Of a DNA stretch of 10,276 nt, positions 1 to 5,500 are shown in pieces. The position numbers were made by a program, and so were the translations under genes. Positions within the stretch are counted from its first letter, which is position 1, and each line of letters starts with the position of its first letter. Source of the DNA: Methanobacteriota archaeon (GTDB taxonomy: Archaea > Halobacteriota > Methanosarcinia > Methanosarcinales > Methanoperedenaceae); contig JAHIFK010000332.1 of NCBI GenBank assembly GCA_018900975.1, forward strand, positions 1 through 10,276, given 5' to 3'. Under the pieces are notes generated by a model. It searched no databases and was not told where the DNA came from. It saw only the letters and a program-made list of their open reading frames with translations.

Positions 1-1
1 G

Positions 2-286
2 GTTTTGCAGCAGCAAAATATCAAAGTTTACTATGAAAATCAGGTAGTTGGAGATTATTTCGCAGATATTATTGTGAATGACATGATAATTTTAGAAATA
101 AAGGCGGCAGAGGGGTTAAGGGACGAAAACAAGGCTCAGTTGATCAATTATCTAAAAGCTACCAATAAAGAAGTCGGGCTTTTGTTGAATTTTGGTAAAA
201 AACCAGATTTCAAAAGAGCGATCTTCTCGAATGAAAGAAAGGAAATTTCAGAAATAGAAACATCAAATCCGTGCGTATCCGCGTAA
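2..286 (+). CDS. GxxExxY family protein, C-terminal part (5' end cut by window edge)
   Basis: The reading frame is open from base 2, so the gene starts upstream of the window and only its last 94 residues are present. A UUG at position 5 is an internal Leu rather than a credible start. The fragment has the core of the GxxExxY family (PD-(D/E)XK nuclease-like fold): GDYFADIIV, then a hydrophobic strand ending in LEIKAAE, which fits the D...ExK pattern, and then the LINYLKATNKEVGLLLNFG segment typical of the family's end. The name-giving GxxExxY motif would lie upstream. Family members are about 120-130 residues, so roughly a quarter to a third is missing. No biochemical role is established, and a nuclease-like activity is inferred only from the fold. 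The C-terminal tail runs into a short direct repeat. Family call fairly secure; function unknown. Confidence 0.75.
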   Translation, partial: VLQQQNIKVYYENQVVGDYFADIIVNDMIILEIKAAEGLRDENKAQLINYLKATNKEVGLLLNFGKKPDFKRAIFSNERKEISEIETSNPCVSA

Positions 287-301
287 TCCGCGGCATCCGC
301 G
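277..301. repeat. Short direct repeat, three ATCCGCG units at 9-bp period
   Basis: ATCCGCG occurs at 277-283, 286-292 and 295-301, exactly 9 bp apart. The array straddles the stop codon (284-286) of the GxxExxY gene. The period is a multiple of three, so the repeat would keep reading frame. It may be a small recombination or slippage tract; no function is evident. Confidence 0.5.
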
Positions 302-405
302 TTCCATTCGTCTGGATGAATACTATTTTCTAAACCCTGACAACCATGCCAATAACCCAGCCCTTCCCCTATCCTGCTGTAACACCTGCAGTAAGGAGAA
401 CACCG

Positions 406-492
406 ATGCTGACTTCAGCGCAGTATTTTGATCGATATTTCAAACCGCGTACAAGACTCAGAGCACCAATTTATGTAGTTTATTTTTCATAA
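406..492 (+). CDS. Possible 28-residue ORF with good ribosome-binding site
   Basis: An ATG at 406 opens 28 codons ending in TAA at 490-492 (MLTSAQYFDRYFKPRTRLRA...). It is preceded by AAGGAG at 393-398 with a 7-nt gap, a near-ideal Shine-Dalgarno arrangement. The product is basic and rich in Tyr/Phe, with no cysteines and no signal peptide. I recognise no family. It could be a genuine small protein, or the start of a gene whose body was lost when the GC-rich segment beginning about 30 bp downstream arrived. A T-rich tract at 479-487 overlaps its last codons. The main support is the ribosome-binding site, so confidence is low. Confidence 0.25.
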   Translation: MLTSAQYFDRYFKPRTRLRAPIYVVYFS

Positions 493-523
493 GTTTAGCG
501 GAAGACTATATTGTATATGTGCC

Positions 524-730
524 AAGACGTGCGCCCCACTCCCAGGCGCGCCGCCTTCGGTGCGGCTTCCAGCCGCATCCCTGATGGGACGGCATGCCCG
601 GTGAATTGGGGAAGTTGGGCGACACTGCGAACTGCGCAGAGTCACGTTTTTCTATTTGCAGGAGGCTTGAAGCTGCTCACTAGCGCCCTTGCTATGGGGT
701 CGTTGCGACAGCGCAGATTAAACACTCGTT
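524..730. other. GC-rich island with many hairpins, compositionally foreign
   Basis: This segment is sharply richer in G+C than the AT-rich DNA on both sides. It contains dense local complementarity: GCCGC and GCGGC arms around a C(UUCG)G-type tetraloop (about 550-567), a CCC...GGG pair around TGAT (about 580-590), the palindrome GGCATGCC (about 592-599), the palindrome CTGCGCAG (about 634-641), and GTCG-TTG-CGAC (about 701-711). A plus-strand frame (511-780) is open through it, but its Arg/Ala/Ser-rich product resembles translated structured DNA rather than a protein. Possible identities are a structured RNA, a fragment of a mobile element, or a repeat shared between loci. The beginning GTGCGCCCC resembles the 5' end of some group II introns, but I see no domain V or intron-encoded protein, so that is not called. 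Confidence 0.4.
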
Positions 731-733
731 TAA

Positions 734-985
734 AGGTGGCAATTAGAATTAGAAGAAATCATTGCCTTAAGTTACGATGAAAAAGATAGCGCAAAAAATA
801 TTATTATCTTACAGAAATCACAAAGCCCTGGATGTTCAAAAGGGATTCGAGCCCGGGCGGGAACTAAATCCATAGTTATTCCGCACACAATTTTACCTGT
901 GTTTGGCATTTCTATATCATTTAAGCCATGGGGTTTCCATGAGCCCAAAAATGATGATCACCCGGTTTACTCTCCAATTTATTAG
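734..985 (+). pseudogene. Start-less open frame of 83 codons, possible gene remnant
   Basis: Directly after TAA at 731-733 a plus-strand frame stays open to TAG at 983-985. Its translation has a balanced, protein-like composition (WQLELEEIIALSYDEKDSAK at the start, later ILPVFGISISFKPWGF), unlike the overlapping frames. There is no ATG and no early GTG or TTG, so it cannot be a complete gene as it stands. The simplest reading is the 3' part of a gene whose 5' part was replaced by the adjacent GC-rich island. I cannot assign a family. A 76-codon frame from 903 in another phase has no ribosome-binding site and is not supported. Confidence 0.2.
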
Positions 986-1023
986 TATAACATTAATGGC
1001 ATTTATAATTTTGGTTGTCAACC

Positions 1024-1076
1024 TGGTAACTCAGGTGGTTACCAAAACCCCCTTGAAACCGTTGGTAACGTTTTTT
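1024..1076. promoter_or_regulatory. Competing inverted repeats ending in a T-run (attenuator-like)
   Basis: TGGTAAC (1024-1030) is the perfect complement of GTTACCA (1038-1044) across 7 nt. The same middle arm, extended as GTTACCAA (1038-1045), is also perfectly complementary to TTGGTAAC (1062-1069) across 16 nt. The second hairpin is followed at once by G and six T's (1071-1076). The two hairpins are mutually exclusive, as in attenuators, and the second is terminator-like on the plus strand. Alternatively these are three half-sites for a DNA-binding protein. No gene is secure directly up- or downstream, so the role is open. Confidence 0.4.
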
Positions 1077-1386
1077 GCACCCCTATTTAAGATATGCAAA
1101 AGAGGAATGATTTTATTTTACCCCGTGCTGTAATCTCGCAAAAGCTACTGCCAGCATGACAATACAACACTCTGTCACATGAAGATCATATTTTTCCTAC
1201 CTTGTGCAACCCATCTGAATTACACATTGTTAAAACATTTCCAAAATTGAATTCGATATCCGTAGCTGATGTAAGTATACATACGATAATATCAGGCTAT
1301 TAAATTTCGCATGATACCGAACAACCAGTAACCTTTACATATGATTGAGACCTTTATACATATATGACAAGAATCACGAGGTATAA
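1077..1386 (+). promoter_or_regulatory. AT-rich intergenic region leading to aIF1A
   Basis: I see no gene in this stretch. A TATA-like TTTATACA at 1353-1360 would place transcription start at about 1380-1385, giving a very short leader. GAGGT at 1378-1382 is the ribosome-binding site for the TTG start at 1387. If the transcript begins downstream of GAGGT, the gene would be effectively leaderless, so an upstream promoter is also possible. Confidence 0.35.
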
Positions 1387-1701
1387 TTGAGTAGACCGAT
1401 AAACCGTAATCAGCAGCCAGAAGAATTTTCCAGAGTTCGCATTCCGCAAAAAAGCGCGAACGAAATCCTGGGGACTGTTGAAAGCCTTTTGGGGGCAAAT
1501 AAACTGCGAGTAAGGTGCATGGATGGCGTGGTAAGGCTCACCCGCATTCCAGGTAAAATGAAAAAAAGGATATGGATCCGTGAAGGGGATGTAATTATTC
1601 TTGTTCCATGGTCTTTTCAGAATGATAAAGCTGATATAATCTGGAAATACAGCCCTCCTCAGGTCAACTGGCTTGAGCGCAAGGGATTTTTGAAAAACTA
1701 A
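1387..1701 (+). CDS. eif1A: Translation initiation factor aIF1A
   Basis: The 104-residue product is archaeal initiation factor 1A, which binds the A-site region of the small ribosomal subunit and helps place initiator tRNA and select the start codon. The S1-like OB fold covers about residues 22-92, with the family hallmarks LLGANKLRVRCMDG, IPGKMKKRIWIREGDVIIL and PWSFQNDKADIIWKY, and the usual end VNWLERKGFLK. Length matches the family. The start is TTG at 1387, set by GAGGT at 1378-1382 with a 4-nt gap; no in-frame ATG is better placed. The short N-terminal tail (about 15 residues, Asn/Gln/Arg-containing) is typical. It is transcribed alone, converging on a small minus-strand gene 9 bp after its stop. 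Assignment is very secure. Confidence 0.96.
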   Translation: MSRPINRNQQPEEFSRVRIPQKSANEILGTVESLLGANKLRVRCMDGVVRLTRIPGKMKKRIWIREGDVIILVPWSFQNDKADIIWKYSPPQVNWLERKGFLKN

Positions 1702-1705
1702 TTTT

Positions 1706-1721
1706 CAGGTTTATTTTTTAT
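1706..1721 (+). terminator. T-rich terminator after aIF1A
   Basis: Immediately after the aIF1A stop the plus strand reads GGTTTATTTTTTATAA, with no hairpin. Archaeal RNA polymerase terminates at such oligo-T tracts. The T's also encode the Lys-Lys C-terminus and stop of the converging minus-strand small ORF. Confidence 0.4.
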
Positions 1722-1869
1722 AATATGAGCAGGTTTCAGAACATCCGCATAGAGACATTTTATGTATCCCACAATTAGGAATATTCGAAAATCTTCTTTC
1801 TCCTTCTCCAATTCCAGTAATATCATTCTTTAAATATCCAAAATCGCTACAATCTTCTTTTAAAATCAT
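1711..1869 (-). CDS. Small Cys-rich protein, 52 residues, unknown function
   Basis: A minus-strand ATG (1869-1867) opens 52 codons to TAA at 1713-1711. The ribosome-binding site GAGGT (plus 1876-1880) sits 6 nt before the start. The product begins MILKEDCSDFGYLKNDITGI and ends in a cysteine cluster: Cys33 in PNCGIH, Cys41 and Cys43 in LCGCSE, Cys47 in TCSYY, plus Cys7 near the start. Five cysteines and a His in 52 residues suggest metal binding (zinc or an Fe-S centre) or disulfides. There is no signal peptide or membrane segment. A TATA-like element (CTATATC, plus about 1906-1912) lies at a suitable distance upstream, suggesting its own promoter separate from the zinc-ribbon gene about 170 bp away. 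I recognise no named family. Start signal and composition make a real gene likely; function is unknown. Confidence 0.65.
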   Translation of the reverse strand: MILKEDCSDFGYLKNDITGIGEGERRFSNIPNCGIHKMSLCGCSETCSYYKK

Positions 1870-2036
1870 ATTTTTACCTCTTAAGATGTAATCATTTCGA
1901 AAAGGGATATAGTTATGTTATTAAAAGAAAGATTGAAGGGAGCAAACATTCCCCCTCCAATACAAGAACAGTTATGCGGGCATCGATATTGTTATATCAG
2001 TGCCAGTATATAAAAAAAATCAGTCTTATTCTATAC
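1870..2036. other. Intergenic stretch with promoter-like AT tracts
   Basis: Between the small Cys-rich gene and the zinc-ribbon gene. It holds the probable minus-strand promoter and ribosome-binding site of the former. A 32-codon plus-strand frame at 1915-2013 has no clear ribosome-binding site and is not called. Confidence 0.4.
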
Positions 2037-2240
2037 TTAGAATCTCTTTGGTCTATGGTTCTGGTAGCAATCCTTGCAGTATACAGGTCTGTCGCCGGAT
2101 GGCTTGAAAGGTACTTCTGTTTCCTGCTTGCAGTCAGCACAGGTTGCTTTGTGCATCTCTCTCGGACCCATGTGCATATTTCTCGGACCTGTGGCTCTAA
2201 AGCCGCCACCACTGGAACCACCTTTATTTTCGTAATTCAT
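2037..2240 (-). CDS. CxxC-x17-CxxC zinc-ribbon small protein
   Basis: The 67-residue protein has a Gly/Ser/Arg-rich flexible N-terminus (about residues 5-30), then a zinc ribbon with Cys34-x2-Cys37, 17 residues, and Cys55-x2-Cys58. That is exactly the spacing of the CxxC-x17-CxxC domain family. The tail NHRPKRF is basic. The motif KPSGDRPVYCKDCY is characteristic. Four cysteines should bind one zinc ion. Members are suspected nucleic-acid binders, but the role is not established. The start is ATG at 2240, with GGAG in the leader about 8 nt upstream. It lies 18 bp downstream of the TRAM gene in the same direction, so the two are probably cotranscribed. Pairing with a TRAM RNA-binding protein supports an RNA-related role (inference). 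A longer-looking overlapping frame on the same strand is a shadow. Confidence 0.87.
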   Translation of the reverse strand: MNYENKGGSSGGGFRATGPRNMHMGPREMHKATCADCKQETEVPFKPSGDRPVYCKDCYQNHRPKRF

Positions 2241-2258
2241 GTATATATCTCCGTTTAT

Positions 2259-2471
2259 CTAACTCTTCTCTTCAAGGGCTGCAATCGCAAATTTTCGCAT
2301 GACCTTCTCGATCTTAATCGTTACATGGTCCCCGACTTTTGTGCCCGGCACAAAAACCACAAAACCCTGTATACGCGCTATACCATCTCCCTCTCTGGCA
2401 ATGCTCTCGATTGCGACATCGTGAATAGCGCCTGCCAAAACAGGAGATTCTCTATCTTGTTCTGTAAACAT
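2259..2471 (-). CDS. Stand-alone TRAM-domain RNA-binding protein
   Basis: The 70-residue product is almost entirely one TRAM domain (about residues 14-68), a small beta-barrel that binds RNA. Hallmarks are VAIESIAREGDGIARIQGFVVFVPGTKVGDHVTIKIEKV and the closing FAIAAL. Single-domain TRAM proteins are common in methanogenic archaea, where some behave as cold-induced RNA chaperones, filling the niche of bacterial CspA; a similar role here is inference. The start is ATG at 2471, with GAGGT (plus 2477-2481) 5 nt upstream. It is first in a two-gene unit with the zinc-ribbon protein. The leader of about 100 nt is unusually long, and its sequence can pair over the ribosome-binding site, which suggests translational control. 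Confidence 0.94.
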   Translation of the reverse strand: MFTEQDRESPVLAGAIHDVAIESIAREGDGIARIQGFVVFVPGTKVGDHVTIKIEKVMRKFAIAALEEKS

Positions 2472-2477
2472 CTTTTA

Positions 2478-2524
2478 CCTCTGTTTATTTTTAATCAATC
2501 TACCTAAAAAAGCAAAAACAGAGG
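2478..2524 (-). promoter_or_regulatory. Leader hairpin that can mask the TRAM ribosome-binding site
   Basis: In the minus-strand transcript CCUCUGUUU (from plus 2524-2516) is perfectly complementary to AAACAGAGG (from plus 2486-2478) across 29 nt. The 3' arm contains the AGAGG of the TRAM ribosome-binding site, 5-6 nt before its AUG. Folding would block ribosome access, and melting would expose it. Could be a temperature- or protein-controlled switch; a chance pairing is possible. Confidence 0.45.
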
Positions 2525-2591
2525 GGAATAACCCAATGCTCTATAACTTACCTGATAAGCTAACTGATAATAGAACAATGCAGCTCGTTCA

Positions 2592-2606
2592 TATATAAAC
2601 TTTCTG
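2592..2606 (-). promoter_or_regulatory. BRE/TATA promoter for TRAM-zinc ribbon operon
   Basis: On the minus strand CAGAAAG is followed directly by TTTATATA, almost the archaeal consensus BRE plus TATA box in the correct orientation. Transcription should start about 25 bp downstream, near 2570, leaving a leader of about 100 nt before the TRAM start. The pstB stop is 78 bp upstream, so this promoter separates the two operons. Confidence 0.72.
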
Positions 2607-2683
2607 TAGAATATTGTGGTTCCAAAGCTTACCTGTAACAATTGAATAAATCATATAACTTTTCAGGAACGAGTGGCATAACA

Positions 2684-3679
2684 TTAACCCTTCTTCTTTA
2701 TAACTATCTCCCAGTCCGTTATATTCTTCTGTTTCACGCTCAAAACGACATGCCCGTCCGCCTCCATGCCTCTTGGCACTTCGGTCACAGCAGTGGGGTC
2801 ATCCACGATCATCTTCAGGGTCTGGCCTTTTTCCAGTGAATGCAACGCCTGTTTTGCATATACAAAATTATAGGGGCACTGGTTCCCTTTCGTGTCAATC
2901 ACTTTGTCTATCTTCACATCAGCAAGGAATGTCCCATTGATATAAGCCCGGGTCCTTTCATCCTTTGGATTCTCGAACACTTCATCAGCCGGACCGTGCT
3001 CGACCATTTCTCCAAGGTAGAGATGAATTACATAATCCGCAAGCCTCATAGCCTGATGGATATTGTGCGTGACTATCACGATGGTGTATTCGTTCTTGAG
3101 TTTCAGGAGCTGCTGCTCGATATGCTGCGATGATATGGGGTCAAGTGCAGAAGTGGGTTCGTCGCACAGGATGATCTCAGGCTCAACTGCCAGCCCGCGC
3201 GCAAGGCAGAGCCTCTGCTGCTGACCCACGGATAATTGCGAGGCTGGAGAGTTCAATCTATCTTTGACTTCTTCCCAAAGACCGACAAGTGTGAGATATT
3301 TCTCTACAATAGTATCGAGATCAGCTTTCTTTTTTATTCCGTGGATCCTTGGCCCGTATGCGATATTCTCATAGATCGACATTGGAAGCGGAGTGGGTTT
3401 CTGGGCAAGCAACCCCATCTTCTTCCTGATGTTTATAATATCTGTTTTCCTGTCAAAGATATCTTCGTTATCTATCAGGATCTTCCCAGAATAGGTAATT
3501 CCATCTGTAAGATCAATGAGACGGTTCATGCATTTGAGCAATGTGGATTTACCGCAGCCAGAGGGACCAATAATGGCAGTTATCTGTTTTTTTGGGATTT
3601 TAACAGATATATTCTTTAATGCCGGGTGCCCGCTGTAATATGCGTTCACATTATCAATTTGAATATGGGTTTCTGACAT
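2684..3679 (-). CDS. pstB: Phosphate ABC transporter ATPase PstB fused to TusA-like domain
   Basis: Residue numbers follow the ATG at 3679 (331 aa). Residues 5-250 form a complete PstB ATPase: Walker A GPSGCGKST (38-46), Q-loop in LLAQKPTPLPMSIYENI (Gln93), signature LSVGQQQR (LSGGQ in most), Walker B IILCDEP, H-loop THN (His205). It powers phosphate import through PstC/PstA on the cytoplasmic side. PstB normally ends at about 250-260 residues. Here about 75 more (255-331) form a TusA/SirA-like sulfur-carrier fold: IDTKGNQCPYNFVYAKQAL with Cys268 in the CPxx motif (CPYN instead of CPxP), LEKGQTLKMIVDDP, EVPRGMEADGH, and a terminal beta strand. AGGTG (plus 3686-3690) lies 6 nt before this ATG. 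A GTG three codons upstream lies inside that site and directly follows the pstA stop, so it is less likely. Last gene of the operon. Confidence 0.97.
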   Translation of the reverse strand: MSETHIQIDNVNAYYSGHPALKNISVKIPKKQITAIIGPSGCGKSTLLKCMNRLIDLTDGITYSGKILIDNEDIFDRKTDIINIRKKMGLLAQKPTPLPMSIYENIAYGPRIHGIKKKADLDTIVEKYLTLVGLWEEVKDRLNSPASQLSVGQQQRLCLARGLAVEPEIILCDEPTSALDPISSQHIEQQLLKLKNEYTIVIVTHNIHQAMRLADYVIHLYLGEMVEHGPADEVFENPKDERTRAYINGTFLADVKIDKVIDTKGNQCPYNFVYAKQALHSLEKGQTLKMIVDDPTAVTEVPRGMEADGHVVLSVKQKNITDWEIVIKKKG

Positions 3680-3688
3680 TTCATTCAC

Positions 3689-4540
3689 CTATTTAATGAT
3701 ATATTTAGTATATTTTCTTGAAAGAAATCTTGTGGTTATGCTGATAGCCAGAACTATTACCAAGAGTATTACCGCTGATGCGTATGCTTTCTGCTGTACC
3801 TGCGGCGAAGGTGTGCCGAGCTGGAAAAAGATAGCAAGAGGAAGAGAAGCTGTCGCATCAAAAAGCGATGTTGGAATGCGGTCTGTATATCCTGCTGTAA
3901 AAAGTATGGATGCTGCATCTCCTATCCCTCTTCCAAAGGCTATCAGAACGCCAGTCATAAGTCCTGGCAGAGCCTGTTTTGAAACAACTCTCAGTGTGGT
4001 CTCAAGCCTTGTAGCGCCAAGGGAATATGATACTTCTTTAAGTTCACGAGGAACTGTTTTTAGGACCTCTTCCATTGCCCGCGTCATTATGGGAAGTTCA
4101 AGAAACGCAAGTATGATTATTCCTCCAAGCAGGGATGCCCTCATATGAAAATACATCATTACGGTAAACCCGAATGCTCCATATACTATAGAGGGAGTAC
4201 CCCAGAGAATATCAAGTGAGAGACGTGTCAGGTTCGATAATTTTGTACCTCCGGAATATTCTTTCTGGAGATAGAACGCGATACCGATGCTCAGGAAAAA
4301 AGCGAGCACTGTTCCACCAGCTGCAAGATAAAGCGAACCCACGATGGCATTCAGTATTCCGCCTCCCTTTCCAAGGAAGTAACCGCCTTCTGCTGTCTTT
4401 GTGATCATATCAATGCTCAAGACAGGTAAACCTTTCCAGAGTATTGTTCCAATTACTGCAAGTAAGCTGCCCACTACTATTAAAAGCGATAATATCATCA
4501 ATACCCGAAATACAGATTCTTCAACCCTTCTAAGCTCCAT
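3689..4540 (-). CDS. pstA: Phosphate ABC transporter permease PstA
   Basis: The 283-residue membrane protein is one of the two channel subunits of the phosphate importer. Hydrophobic segments lie at about residues 12-34, 64-91, 110-131, 135-152, 193-216 and 254-270. The EAA loop that docks on PstB is at about 164-193 (PRELKEVSYSLGATRLETTLRVVSKQALPG), followed by GRGIGDAASILFTAGYT. In most PstA proteins this last motif reads GETAP, so Asp-Ala-Ala-Ser is a local variant. The ATG at 4540 directly follows the pstC stop (TAG, plus 4541-4543) with no gap, and the stop (plus 3689-3691) abuts pstB, so translation is probably coupled. GGGGTG within the end of pstC may serve as ribosome-binding site. 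Assignment very secure. Confidence 0.97.
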   Translation of the reverse strand: MELRRVEESVFRVLMILSLLIVVGSLLAVIGTILWKGLPVLSIDMITKTAEGGYFLGKGGGILNAIVGSLYLAAGGTVLAFFLSIGIAFYLQKEYSGGTKLSNLTRLSLDILWGTPSIVYGAFGFTVMMYFHMRASLLGGIIILAFLELPIMTRAMEEVLKTVPRELKEVSYSLGATRLETTLRVVSKQALPGLMTGVLIAFGRGIGDAASILFTAGYTDRIPTSLFDATASLPLAIFFQLGTPSPQVQQKAYASAVILLVIVLAISITTRFLSRKYTKYIIK

Positions 4541-5434
4541 CTAAACGACACCCCGTTCGATCTTAATAAGTACCATCCTTGCAAGAATATTGAATATCAT
4601 GACAACAACAAGGAGCATCAGGGCTGCAAGCAGTATAGCGGATTCATAAAGCGGGATAGACATCATCTCACCAAAAGTATTTGCAATAAGTGCAGGCAGG
4701 GGATAAGCAGGATCGAAAATGGATGACGGCACTTTAGCTACGTTCCCAACGACCATAAGCACAGCCATGGTTTCTCCAAACGCCCTTGAAAAACCAAGGA
4801 TGATCGCTGCAAATATTCCGGGTCTGGCTTTCCTCAATACCACATGTTTAATGGTCTGCCATTTTGTAGCTCCAAGGGAAAGGGAAACTTCCCTTAGTTC
4901 CTGTGAAACGCTCCTTAAGACCTCGCCCGTAATTGATATAATAATGGGAAAAACCATAATGGCAAGCACGATACCTCCTGCAAGGATGCCATATCCTCCT
5001 ACTGTTTCCACACCAAGGGCAGGAGCGAGTGTGTCCTTTATGAAAGGTACAACTGCTAGCACTCCCCACAGACCATATACTACGGATGGAATTCCAGCAA
5101 GAAGATCAATTAGCGGCTTCATAATATTTCTGAGGTGATTACCTGCATATTCTGAAAGATATATCGAGCTTAGCAAACTGATGGGCACTGCAATTATTGT
5201 GGCAAGTCCTGTTACCCACAACGTTCCCATGATAAATGGAAAGAACCCGAATTTTCCATCTGTTGGCCCCCATTCGCTTGAGAACAGGAGATCAGTGATA
5301 GGGACTGCTGATAATATAGGACTTGCCCTGCTGTAAAGACCAATGAGAACAAAAAAAAACAGCAAGCAGGCAAACACTGTTGCGGCAAGCATCAGCCTGC
5401 TTGAAATATTGTCCTTGAGCCGTCTTAAATTCAT
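4541..5434 (-). CDS. pstC: Phosphate ABC transporter permease PstC
   Basis: The 297-residue partner of PstA has a short cytoplasmic N-terminus (NLRRLKDNISSR), hydrophobic segments at about 14-34, 64-92, 108-131, 148-168, 207-230 and 265-286, and the EAA loop at about 178-206 (QELREVSLSLGATKWQTIKHVVLRKARPG). The family signature FSRAFGETMAV follows (215-225), containing the Arg and Glu needed for transport in characterised PstC proteins. AGIPSVVYG (113-121) is also typical. The start is ATG at 5434, with only a weak upstream purine tract (AGCGGA). It lies 66 bp downstream of pstS, with an AT-rich gap that could contain an internal processing or start site, and directly abuts pstA. Secure. Confidence 0.97.
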   Translation of the reverse strand: MNLRRLKDNISSRLMLAATVFACLLFFFVLIGLYSRASPILSAVPITDLLFSSEWGPTDGKFGFFPFIMGTLWVTGLATIIAVPISLLSSIYLSEYAGNHLRNIMKPLIDLLAGIPSVVYGLWGVLAVVPFIKDTLAPALGVETVGGYGILAGGIVLAIMVFPIIISITGEVLRSVSQELREVSLSLGATKWQTIKHVVLRKARPGIFAAIILGFSRAFGETMAVLMVVGNVAKVPSSIFDPAYPLPALIANTFGEMMSIPLYESAILLAALMLLVVVMIFNILARMVLIKIERGVV

Positions 5435-5500
5435 AATAAATTCCGCTTTCTTTTACAATCCAGGTTTAAATAAATTCTGCGTACACGATCATCATATCGC

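Noticed and set aside
524..540. GTGCGCCCC resembling a group II intron 5' end
   Set aside because: No domain V, no intron-encoded reverse transcriptase and no matching 3' end in the following sequence.
511..780. 89-codon plus-strand open frame through the GC-rich island
   Set aside because: No ribosome-binding site, Arg/Ser/Ala-rich composition dictated by GC-rich palindromes, no recognisable motif; more likely structured DNA read as protein.
835..875. GGATTCGAGCC resembling a tRNA T-arm
   Set aside because: The position 53-61 pair is wrong, and no acceptor stem, D-arm or anticodon arm can be placed around it.
945..960. ATGATGA as a C box of a C/D small RNA
   Set aside because: No D box (CTGA) within a suitable distance and no flanking stem.
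903..1133. 76-codon hydrophobic plus-strand frame
   Set aside because: Only a TTG start without ribosome-binding site; it overlaps the inverted repeats and ends by chance in AT-rich DNA.
1915..2013. 32-codon plus-strand frame
   Set aside because: No convincing ribosome-binding site and no family resemblance; overlaps the promoter of a minus-strand gene.
1974..2507. 177-codon plus-strand frame opposite the zinc-ribbon and TRAM genes
   Set aside because: Shadow of two well-supported minus-strand genes.
3680..3688. GTG start for pstB three codons upstream
   Set aside because: The GTG lies inside the AGGTG ribosome-binding site, which points to the ATG at 3679.
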